Source of the DNA: Hypomesus transpacificus
Lineage: Eukaryota > Chordata > Actinopteri > Osmeriformes > Osmeridae
Direction of reading: 5' to 3'
NCBI RefSeq assembly: GCF_021917145.1
Contig: NC_061082.1
Coordinates: 19,462,413-19,526,412, forward strand
Length of the DNA: 64,000 bases
Part shown: positions 54,614 to 64,000 of the stretch, piece after piece
Layout of the letters: every line of letters starts with the position of its first letter
How positions within the stretch are numbered: position 1 is the stretch's first letter
Made by a program: the position numbers and the translations under genes
Notes under the pieces: model-generated
Told to the model about the DNA's origin: nothing
Database searches by the model: none
The model's input: the letters and a program-made list of their open reading frames with translations, nothing else

Positions 54614-57600
54614 CGAGAGCGAGAGACAGACAGACAGACAGAGAGACAGAGAGAGAAAGATGAAAGATCAATAGAAACAGAGAATAAGGAGTGAAGAGGG
54701 GGTGCTGGTAGAGCATTGAGTGGCTTACTGTGGATCAAAACATGTCTCATGACGGGGATCACATACCTTCTGTCCTGGGGCCCCATCCTCGCCTGGAAGA
54801 CCTGGCAGGCCAGACACCCCAGAGGAGCCAGGCTCACCCTGAAAGAGAAGCACATGTACTCATCCAGGAGTCCACAGAGAAGGACAGGATGCCTGGTGAA
54901 GACTGGTGGTGAAGCAGCTGAATCTTACCTTGGCCCCCGGTTCACCAAGGCCTCTTTCACCAGGAGACCCAAGTTCTCCTGGTAATCCTTGATCCCCCTA
55001 GAAGAAAAAAAAACTGCTTAATCCCATAACTAATACCACAAACATGTCCAAGTCTGAGGATGATGATGTCTCACATTTAAATAAAGAATTGGAAATAAAA
55101 CGACAGTGAAGTCACTGGAGGACTGGTGAATGTGCTGAGCGTGGAACCAACCTTGGGCCCAGCGAAACCGTCCCCCTGGGGGCCTCTGACTCCTGGGGGC
55201 CCCCTGGGCCCCTCCACTCCCTGAGGAACACATCACAGTCACAAGTCAGACAGAGAGAGGGAGGGAGAGCTCCCTGAGGAACACATCACAGTCACAAGTC
55301 AGACAGAGAGAGGGATGAAAGAGAAAGAGAGAAATACATATATATCAAGAATTGTGTCTGTGAGATTCTTGTTGAGATGAGGTCACCACGTCACCACTTC
55401 ACCTTCTCTCCCTGGATACCTGCTCCTGTGAGCCCTGTCGGTCCCGGAAACCCAGGGAGGCCAAACTCCCCCTGGAGGGTAAACACAGACACAGTCAGAT
55501 CTCACCCTGGAGGGTCAATACAGACACAGTCAGATCTCACCCTGGAGGGTCAATACAGACACAGTCAGATCTCACCCTGGAGGGTCAACACAGTCACAGT
55601 CAGATCTGTCTGACATCACCCGACCGCAAATATCACTGTCTACTCGGTCATGAGGTCGAGCTACCATATGGCAGGAAATCAATACTTGTATTTTCCTACA
55701 CGTCCAACAGGTAGACATAGTGCAGACAACCTGCCACCTCCAAAGGTTCCCAAAGTAACCAGAGCTTTAGTACCCTCCCAGAGGCCCCTCCCCCCCTCAC
55801 CAACACTCCAACGAGGCGCCTGGAAATAATTGCGACCTAAAAGGACTTTCAAGCTTCTTTATGAACTTCATGATCTCCTTTGTCGGGCCAACATGGGGAA
55901 CTTTCACTGTCTGACGTATTTACAGCCCACCTTCTCTCCTTTAATTCCTGCACCCGTCTGTCCTCTTGGTCCCCTCGGCCCGTCCAGCCCCCGGACCCCC
56001 TGGGGAACAAAGACAGGTCACATGGCTGCCTCACAGACCCTTCCCATTGGTTCACACACACAGCCCAAACCCCTCATTGTTCTCCGTCAGCAGGGTGGAG
56101 AGAGTGAACATGGCCGGGAGAGAGTCATTTAGCACCTGTTTTCTGAGACTGATTGGAGGCAATCTGACATGTGTGCGGGGAATCACAGTCTTTTACACAA
56201 CTGACAGTCAAGTTTGAATCTGTTTACACAGCCTCTCTAAAGTGGGATGCTGGTGAATTTAGGAATTTGAAATGCAGACACACAGACAGGAACATATTAA
56301 TTGTGGGGGATGACCCCTGCTATAGAAGTGCCTTGACCCTTTGTGGGGCGGCAGGGGGACTTCCCAGGAGGCAGTGCGTCGGGCTGTGTTCTGACAGATG
56401 TTTAGCCGCCTCTGGATATTTTCGATGCTACGCTCTTTTTCCAGCACCTGTTTTTTCCTAGATGTGATTGCATCAAGATTTTTATTGGAAACAAACACAG
56501 CAACCTACATATTATACAACTGTGTTTTATTATTTGATTTCCTTACAGGTTCTGACTTGAATTAGACAGAAATAGAGAGGATGAAATAAAGCATGAAGAA
56601 AATATTTGTAAATTGTTCTAGTTTACTCAATTAACTTGTATGATAATGCTCATGTCTCTACTTGTAATGATAATGACATAACTGCAGGTTTCCCAAAGAA
56701 CCATCTGTCATCAACTGTGTATTTCAACAGTGTGCATGGAGCATTGGTTTTTCACATCACGCTCAAATCCACTGTAAATCCCAGCCGTTTACCTCTGTGT
56801 CATGCTTGCATAGACCAAAATACAAATATTTTAAGTCCCTTCACAAGTTGCAACATGGAGAAACAGGGTTGTTTTCACAGACCCAACGCACGCACATCTG
56901 AATGAATTGTGACACTCAAGTGAGCACTTGAGCTGTGGATAGATGTGTTGGAGCACAGCAGGTCTGGTTTGGACAGATGCAGCCCATGTGTCCAACAGTG
57001 ACCAACTTCTAAATCAGCCCAAGTCACGGCTTTTTCTCCTAATATCTAGAAACTCCACAAAGTCTCTTTCATGTGACTGCAATGTCAGGCCAGCCAGCAA
57101 AGTTTGCTTTCAATGTCAACTATGTTCAGATCAAGAGAACAGCTCATGTTCTCGTAAAGTTCAAGTAGATTGAAACCTGACAGTCTAAGGGCTGTCGCTG
57201 AGCACTCAGGGACCATGCTCAGGGCTGACGGACTGACACATTTGTTTGCATATTTAGCTTTAAATATTTGACCTGATTCTAGAAAAAGACAGCGAGTGTA
57301 AATAGTCCAATGCACTGAACATAGGTCGATCATGAATGGGGGAACGTTTTGTAAACAGACCATGTAACTCTACTATAACAGTTCTTTATCAGTACAATAA
57401 CATTGTAATCAAACCTTTGGCCCAGGGAATCCCTCGCCCTGCGGTCCTTTCTCTCCTTGAACACCCTGTGGCCCTTGAGGCCCCTGTAAAGGACACCAGA
57501 CAGCGTTAGCATCTCACTGAGCTGTGGCCCTTGAGGCCCCTGTAAAGGACACCAGACAGTTGTGTTTCCTCTTTGTGCTGTCTGTCCTCTCACACACTCC

Positions 57601-60600
57601 AAGAGTCCCAACGTGACCGTCTTACTGTTGTGCCAGGTAAGATGCTGCAGTGTACATGTGTGTGTTTGGTGTTGTGCCAGGTAACATGTTGCAGTGTACA
57701 TGTGTTTGGTTCACTCACTGGCAGGCCGGGCTCTCCCATGCCAGGGGGTCCCGGGGGCCCGTGTCTGCCGGGGAACCCCACATCCCCCTGCAGCAGACAA
57801 ACACAGTCAGACAGGAGCACGTTTCACTGACAACAGCAGTAATGCACTTACAACCCATAAAAAAAAAAAAGTTTCTAGTAAATGTGTCATCTACCTTCTG
57901 ACCAGGAAGTCCAGTACCCGTTTCTCCTTGGACTCCCGGCGGGCCAGCTGGCCCACGCTCACCCTGTCATCAGAACCACAAGATGATCAACACTGAGGCA
58001 GGGCAGCATCCGCACAGCAACCAGCCACATGCTCTGAGGCCTCGTGCAAACAGCTACATTACATTACGTTTTTGCATTTAGCAAACGCTTTTGTCCAAAG
58101 CGACTTCCAAGAGAGACCTTTACAAAATTGCATAGGTCACTGATCATAACAACGATCCAAACATTGCGAGCAGCCAAAACATGAAGCATACATTGTGAAA
58201 ACCAAATAAGTGCCAAAGGGAAGAACCATAAGAGCATGCAGTTAAACAATTTACAATTAAACAACATGAAACTCAAAAAGTGCAAGTGTACCTATAGAAA
58301 AACAATCAACAGTAAAAAATATTACACAGCGAGTACAATAATTTACATCTGTTACAACCAACCAACAAGAGCAACAAGTCTCTCAATAAGAGTCATTGTG
58401 ATCCTGGAGGAAACTAACATCAGGTCCAGCTAAGCATTCCTAAGTGAACAAAGCTACAGAACTACAGAGCTACAGAACTTCAGAGCTACAGAGCTACAGA
58501 ACTACAGAGCTGATCGATGGGAAGTCAGAGATCTGATTAAATCTTGGCTTCAGGTCACACAAGCGTTTTTGTAACAGATTGTTTCGAGAAGCAAACATGT
58601 TTAAATGACATCACTCTTTAAGATTCCATCTTTGATCTGTTTGAATAAAAGATAGGCCTCATAAATGTCAACAACAGCCAACATCAACTGATAGTAAAGT
58701 GTAGCCTCCAAACCCAACAAAGAGAGGCCCTCTTATTAAAAACCCAAAAATCTGAAGGTATGTAATTATTCAGACATATATGCTGTAAATCATTTAGCCA
58801 TTGTATGGACTGTTGTAGATAGATTGGTGGGCTAAATAGCTGGTCTCTAACAAGTCAAGGCAAATCTTAAAGCCAGACATTGTCTACTGGGAATGTCTTC
58901 AAGCTTGTGCAAAAAACACTAGACTCTACAAAACAATTGAGAGCTGAGTTATGTGGCTGCAGGCTATGCTTCACAGCAGAGGGTACAGTAATCCTGTCAT
59001 TTACTCAGGAGGAAACTCATTTAGATAGAAATTTGTTTCAGAAAAAGGGGCGATTTAATTACTCGACATGTTTTTGCAAAGCTACCTGAAGGCCAAACTG
59101 TTTTCATTCCAAACTTTCACACCAACCAAATATCCCCACTTGACCTACACAATGTGCTCAATACCTCACATTCCTACCCAAAGGTATGTTCACAGGACCA
59201 ATGAGCATCAAGTCCATTTTGGTTGGATTATGTGCAGTTCTAATGGGCGTGTGTGTGTGAATCCCTCACTGACATTGCTGGTAAAAAGGGCTCTAACCCT
59301 AACATCTGATTTGATAGTAGACCTACTGCAGCAGCAGAAGCACACTATGAGCTACCAGCTCACTCTTTATTCAGAAACGTTCTCAAAATTCCCTTTTCCT
59401 TCCTTTCTTATTATTTCACCAAACATTCCTTCCGTTTCAGGAGACCACCATCACTTTAGTTGCTTATCTCCGAAAAGTACACCTGCATGTTCTCACACGG
59501 AGGGAGAAAGCGTCTGACATTTCAAGGCTGTTATTAACCGCGATGACAATTCCCCAGCTGGGATTGTTCAGCTAGCTGACAATGCTGTAGGCAGTTCCTG
59601 ATGTGTGCTTAGTAACACAATCCCTGACATTAGGAGGACCTGGGAAAGGCCATGAACGCTGGCATTAATCCCAGGGTTTGTAAATGAATGAAGGGGAAAA
59701 AATTGGTGTTTCCCGTGTTTCCCACAGGTGCCTATTACCAGACGGACAAGCCCTTCTCCTGCCAGGTAGCAGAATAGGTGGTAGAGCCAAAGCACCTCTT
59801 TTAAAACTTATAATAAAAGCACAATGAAAGGTCCCTGCAGATGTTGGTGGTGAGGTAAGTATGAGGTGTGGAAGAGCCGGGATGGTCTGCTGACCTGTCT
59901 TCCCTGAGAGCCCTCTGGTCCGCTGTCCCCCGGTGGTCCTGGTAACCCCTGGGCAGGAACCAACACTCACATTAAGCTCTTACTGTGGACGGGACGCTCA
60001 CAGCACAAGGCTGCAGCGCCACAGGAAGAGAGGCACATCTGGATCTTCAAAAGAATGGCGTGTGTTTCATAAACAGACATGAACAGTTGAGGCTCAGTGT
60101 GAGAGTGAGAGAGCTTGTGTGTGTGTGTGTGTATGAGAGAGTATTACATACTACAACACCTGAAGGCCTCAGTGTGTGGAAGAGTGTCTGATTCTAGAAC
60201 ATTTGCCCACCTGTAGGCCCCTGAGGCCCCTGCCGCCAAGTGGCCCCTCAGGACCCTGTTAGCGGAACACAAGACACAAGTAGCTACAGTATAAGTCAAT
60301 TTAGCTACATGCTAAACACAACACGCACAATATAAATCTTCATCCATTGAAAAAGCTCATGAGTGGGAGGAGAGTACCTTGTCCCCTTTCAATCCTGGAG
60401 TGCCACACTCGCCCCGCTCCCCCTGTGTACGGGAGAGAGGACATTACCTCTGATGGAGGGACAGTCACAAAGACAGACGCACCGTCACCTGTCACCTGTC
60501 ATCGCACAGCACCTTACCCTCTCTCCTTTATAACCAGGTTTGCCCTGCAAGTGAGGACAAATGATTCAATATCGATCCGCAGCTACGTCAAGACGCCAAG

Positions 60601-63571
60601 AAATGGATTTACATTGTACGTGTCGGATGACTGACCTCTGCGCCTTCTCTGCCGGCAAGTCCACCCTGACCTACTTCTCCCTGAAACGGAAGAGGAGAAG
60701 CCCGCTCGTAAATCGCTCAGTTCTCATTGGCTTCTCAGAATCCCACCCAGATGTCTCGGCGCTGAGGTGAAGGCTGAAAGGTGAGCTACCTTCGAGCCTT
60801 TAGGACCGGGGGCTCCATCATCACCTGGGCGACCTTTCTTCCCCTGCAGGATGACACCGTTCATACAACTTCAAATATTGCAAGATTTTCATGAAATCTT
60901 TTTTTTTTTTCATATAAACATTTCTGAACAAGATGCAACAAATTACGTGAGAGTTTGATCAACCTGACTACATGCAAATCAGTGGTAAAGAAAAGTATGT
61001 TATTATGGATTGTATTTCTTTTCCATAATAGAAGTGATAAAAGTGAAAAGTGTTGTCCTCAGGGGGGTGCGATCTGTTAAACAGTGTAGACCGCAAAATG
61101 TGAGTCAGGTCACTGGAGGGATAGCTGTAGGCCTGTGCGTGCGTGTGTGCGTGCGTGTGTGTGTGTGCACGCCTGGTTGTGTTTGAGTGCGTGTGTGTGT
61201 GTGTGTGTGTGTGTACGCCTGGTTGTGTTTGAGTGTGTGTTACTCCAGTGGGCTTGCTAGCGCCTGACACAGGTGAAAGGTCCCACTGCCACTGCACCTG
61301 GACAGCATGACGATGACTATCCATAGCAAATTAGCAGTTTGTGACTTTTAAACTAATGAGAGCAATTATGACAGAGCCATTAAGTCTGCATGTAAGAATG
61401 TGAGGAATCTCTCTGAGGAGAAAGCACCTGGCTGATGAAGACACAGCTGTCTGGCATCAGAGGACCAACTGTCACAGTCTGAGACTGATGACAGAGGAGA
61501 TGCCAGCCTTCGGTGTGTGTGCATGTGTGTATATGTGTGTGTGCGTGTGTATGTGTGTGTGTGTATTGGGGGGGTGGGGTGGTGGTAGGGGAGTCATGCA
61601 CAGAATGTGTTGTCGATGAGGAACAATTTCCCTCACACCCATTCAAAGCCTTTTGACGTTCTCCATCCCTGAGTAGCGCTCCCTCACAATGGGGGTGGAA
61701 CGGTTATTTATGACGGTCAAAGGTCCTGTTTTATTGGGACCAGGGCTCTACAATGTGCCCTGGTTTCCATGGGGAACATCTCATGCAGGGTGGGAAATGT
61801 GCAATAACTTGCGTGAACAGACATTTTAGAGTAGCAACAGTGACAAAGAGCTCACTGTAAACACAACCTCTTTGGCAGAAACTGCAATATTGTGAAGAGT
61901 GCTGGTGAGGAGGATAAGCCTCTCTGTTTGGCTAAACTGTAAGAAAAAATGAAACAATGATCCAGATCCCAACCTAACAACCGAACCTCATTACCAGATG
62001 TCTAGGAAAAGCACCTGTTAGGGAGAAGCCACTGTGTGGCACTTCGAAAGGAAGGTGTTCTAGGATCACACAGAGCAGTCTGATTAAAGTACTTACAGCA
62101 GGACCGATTGGACCTCTCTCCCCGTTCTCGCACGCACAGCTTTGAGCCAGGGGACACTTGGAGGAGACAAAACAAGCTCTCAGAATCAAAAGAATACCTC
62201 ATTTAACCCCGCACATGGCTTTTGGACTTGGTTATTAAATATTTGTGGAATGAAGATGATTTAATTAGGATTGTACTTACCCCTTCATCAGCTAAGTTAA
62301 CCTGTGTAGAAAGACCAAACAATAAGATTGATCACAAATACTTTTCATGTTGCATACGATTTCTACATCAACACTAATGTGGCTCAATGGAAGCATTGAA
62401 ATGCATTTGGAAACAAAATAAAGACATTGTATTATGAAGTTATATATTAAATTATTATACATTATATGGCTGATCGTGATGTTTCTAAATCTCTTTACGT
62501 AACACTTTTCATCCTCCTGTGTCACACTGTCAGACGGTCATGCCCAGCTGCTTCCTACAGTATAATGCTTGTTGAAATTCTTCAGATTGCAGGCATTCCC
62601 TTGTAATACCCACAGCAGAACTACAAACCACACATTATTCAATAGAAATAGTGAATTTCCACTTCCAGGAATTTGTGGTGCGCCCACAAGAGCCTGTGTT
62701 TGTCATTACAGAGACAGAAAGGTACATGACACGGTCTGCACCTGCTGATGGAAAATGTCGTGGGACACACACTCATAACACACAGCCGTCAGTCACAGAT
62801 GGACCTGGACCCAAATCTCTCAATTCATGGGAGTCAGTGAGAACCGATGATTATCTTGTCATACTTCTTTTCTTCGGCCACATCAACCTATTCAGTCAAA
62901 CTCAACAGAACGCGCCCACTGGCCCACCTGAGAGCGTGTGCGCTGCACTGGGTGGCTCTCCCAGAGAAACAAGGCTGCTTAGAGGATCATACTCACAATT
63001 TCTACCAGGACCTTTTCCAGAATGTCCACATCCTGTAGGTTGTGGAGGTAGCGGGATTCTGGCGTGCTGGCCACCAGGCGGAGCTGGTCTATGTTGCCGG
63101 GTTCGTTGGCCGCCCGGGTGATGCCCACCGTGAAGAAGCGGACCCCCTGGTTCTTGGCGTCAGCCACGGCCGAGAAGAGGTCGGGGTTCCTGGGGTGGGA
63201 GATGCCGTCGGTAAGCAGTACGGCCACCTTGATGCTGCCGGGGCTGGACTCCTCCAGGTAGATCTTGGTCATGTTGGTGATGGCGTAGGTGGTGTAGGTG
63301 CCGTGGCCGATGTAGACGATGGGAGCGACGCGCGACTTGAAGCTTCCCACGCCCCTCCACTCCTTGAAGGTCTGCTCGATGATGACATGGCTGCTGTACT
63401 GCAGCAGGGCGGCGCGCGAGCTGACGGCGCGGCCCGTCTGCAGACGCACGCCCTGCAGGCGCTCCATTACGTCCATGGCGAAGCGCTTCTCCTGCTCGTG
63501 GTTCTCCTTGGCGCTCTCTGAGCTGTCGAGCAGGAAGGACACCTCCAGGCCGCAGTCCTCGTCCAGGATGG
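49617..63571 (-). CDS. col28a2: Collagen alpha chain of type XXVIII (VWA, triple helix, VWA, Kunitz), 5' end outside window
   Basis: This encodes an extracellular collagen. Exons from 5' to 3' are: VWA1 62997-63571; 62281-62301; 62097-62156; Gly-X-Y exons 60790-60843, 60636-60680, 60518-60544, 60378-60422, 60211-60255, 59895-59948, 57895-57963, 57719-57787, 57415-57483, 55931-55999, 55403-55471, 55152-55220, 54929-54997, 54767-54838, 54470-54538, 54301-54372, 53950-54018, 53668-53736, 53445-53513, 53152-53289, 52768-52836, 52497-52565, 52254-52334 and 52113-52148; hinge 51986-52022; VWA2 51338-51895; linkers 50833-51135 and 50013-50307; Kunitz 49710-49901; stop exon 49617-49624 (tentative). 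Both VWA domains keep a DSSES MIDAS and a TDG loop. The order VWA-collagen-VWA-Kunitz is specific to type XXVIII. The col28a2 label is inferred from the HOXD-side location; col28a1 belongs to the HOXA-side paralogous block. Signal-peptide exons lie beyond 64000. Confidence 0.85.
49710..49901 (-). CDS. col28a2: Kunitz (BPTI) domain exon of the collagen gene
   Basis: One exon encodes a whole Kunitz module with the six cysteines in standard spacing: [35 protein letters not shown]. The residue after GPC, the reactive-site P1, is Arg, which in this family predicts trypsin-like protease inhibition. P1' is Asp, not the usual Ala or Gly, which could weaken it (inference). It is preceded by a poly-Ser linker exon. 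Confidence 0.9.
50013..50307 (-). CDS. col28a2: Acidic and poly-Ser linker exon of the collagen gene
   Basis: It begins [17 protein letters not shown] and contains a run of 15 or more Ser encoded by mixed TCC, TCA and TCT codons (plus-strand GAGGAGGATGAGG repeats around 50105-50165), then PVVIPVQPK. Phase fits the Kunitz exon downstream. Confidence 0.75.
50833..51135 (-). CDS. col28a2: End of VWA2 plus Gly/Asn-rich linker exon, with a frame break
   Basis: Following VWA2 (…DDFNTLP) the enforced phase gives [11 protein letters not shown], a typical VWA end, but then runs into TGA after about 27 more codons. A different frame of the same exon gives a natural-looking linker, [17 protein letters not shown] through [19 protein letters not shown], and it is this frame that splices in phase to the next exon. 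One surplus base (or two missing) near 51095-51105 would explain it. It may be an assembly error, an allelic lesion or an unseen small intron. Confidence 0.6.
53864..53950. repeat. col28a2: Three tandem copies of a 29 bp unit at a collagen splice donor
   Basis: The unit AAGGCGATGACAGATGTATG (first 20 bases) starts at 53864, 53893 and 53922. The third copy ends at the splice donor of the exon at 53950-54018, so donor-like GGTAAC words are repeated downstream in the intron. Confidence 0.85.
54541..54660. repeat. col28a2: GA microsatellite in a collagen intron
   Basis: Uninterrupted GAGAGA from 54541 to about 54607, then GAGC and GACA variants. It abuts the acceptor of the exon at 54470-54538, where it forms a CT-rich polypyrimidine tract on the coding strand. 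Confidence 0.95.
55472..55610. repeat. col28a2: Tandem copies of a ~36 bp unit at a collagen splice acceptor
   Basis: Copies of CCTGGAGGGTCAATACAGAC followed by ACAGTCAGATCTCA recur about every 36 bp, starting at the acceptor of the exon 55403-55471. Each copy contains an acceptor-like CCCTCCAG on the coding strand. Confidence 0.8.
55616..55930. other. col28a2: Collagen intron segment, nothing further seen
   Basis: Intron sequence without additional Gly-X-Y exons. The following intron 56000-57414 is likewise free of recognisable exons or repeats. Confidence 0.5.
57467..57558. repeat. col28a2: 55 bp partial duplication across a collagen exon start
   Basis: The block from TGTGGCCCTTGAGGCCCCTG through CAGACAG occurs at about 57467-57503 and again at about 57521-57558. 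It duplicates the first bases of exon 57415-57483 with its acceptor. The offset is not a multiple of three. Confidence 0.8.
58056..58440. repeat. Dispersed teleost repeat in a collagen intron
   Basis: An uninterrupted relative of the repeat split by Tc1 in klhl23. Shorter matches to its TTTAGCAGACGCTTT..CCAAAG core lie near 52400-52435 and 53600-53640. The rest of this 1.9 kb intron (57964-59894) holds no exon that I can see. Confidence 0.7.
60844..62096. repeat. col28a2: Collagen intron with GT microsatellites
   Basis: GTGTGT/GTGCGT repeats lie at about 61133-61235 and again at about 61514-61564. No further exon was recognised in this intron. Confidence 0.75.
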
Positions 63572-64000
63572 CTGCACACAGAGAGGAGGATCAGACACAA
63601 ACAAGAACTGACAGGCCAGGGAAGAGGTCACTACTGTGTTGTGTGTTGTGACATATGCAGATGTTGTGGAAAAGGGTTTCCAAAAAGCCTTTTGTTGAAC
63701 CTTTTTGTTGCTCACTCGCACACATGCAAACACAACTTTTTTGCTCTATAATAACTCTACAGCCATAACTCTGTCTCCACTTTCTATCTTGATGCAACAT
63801 CTAAATGGGAGATCCAGAAATGTAAGAGTAAATCAAGGTAGACAGATATGCATAAAGAACATATGCCCAAGGACATCTACACCTTGGGAACATCGTAGAT
63901 AGGAAAGGACTTCCTAACACAAAGTTCATATCCAAAGTTCCTGTGAAAGCCAACTGTGATTTTCTTTAAAGAACACTCAAATCTCAAAGTTTTACGATGC
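63572..64000 (-). other. col28a2: Intron upstream of the collagen VWA1 exon
   Basis: The acceptor (ctgtgtgcag) at 63572 onwards marks intron sequence to the window edge. No signal-peptide exon was found. Confidence 0.6.

Noticed and set aside
54418-54694. Arg/Glu repeat frames and their Ser/Leu reverse frames
   Set aside because: They are produced by the GA microsatellite.

Overview
This 64 kb window is teleost fish genomic DNA. The genes are split into many short exons with GT-AG introns, fish DNA transposons and microsatellites are interspersed, and one collagen gene is of a type retained as a second paralogue mainly in fish. No prokaryotic or viral gene cassettes were seen.

The gene order matches the human 2q31 block that carries BBS5, KLHL41, FASTKD1, PPIG, CFAP210 (CCDC173), KLHL23, SSB, METTL5 and UBR3. 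From left to right the window holds: ubr3 exon 1 (-); an isolated PRY-SPRY exon (+); mettl5 (+) and ssb (-), tail to tail; klhl23 (-), with a Tc1-type transposon in an intron; phgdh (-); cfap210 (+); ppig (-) and fastkd1 (+), head to head; klhl41 (-); bbs5 (-); and most of a collagen XXVIII gene (-) whose 5' end lies beyond the window. Relative to the human block, phgdh lies between klhl23 and cfap210, where PHOSPHO2 would be expected, and the collagen XXVIII gene lies next to bbs5.

Exon chains were rebuilt by splice site and reading frame. mettl5 (208 aa), ssb (404), klhl23 (562), phgdh (527), cfap210 (547), ppig (773), fastkd1 (872), klhl41 (598) and bbs5 (342) all close in frame with no internal stop. 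The collagen gene has an N-terminal VWA domain, about 26 short Gly-X-Y exons, a second VWA domain, a Gly/Asn-rich linker, a poly-Ser linker and a Kunitz domain. Its linker exon shows an apparent frame break.

Mobile DNA includes a long-TIR element just upstream of ubr3 with a probable hAT-like insertion, a 1.1 kb element with GTACGC motifs, a 1.1 kb inverted-repeat element with repeated CCCTGTTAGG motifs, a Tc1-type element with one nonsense codon in its transposase, a 230 bp TTAA-flanked MITE, and a TTAA-flanked Kolobok-like element with a frameshifted THAP domain close upstream of bbs5.

The genes do not form one pathway. They are a conserved neighbourhood of housekeeping genes (ssb, mettl5, ppig, fastkd1, ubr3), ciliary genes (bbs5, cfap210), Kelch/Cullin-3 adaptors (klhl23, klhl41), a serine-synthesis enzyme (phgdh) and an extracellular matrix gene. 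I found no convincing previously undescribed system. The most unusual structure is the 23-residue exon module of the collagen gene, which carries an interruption at a fixed phase.
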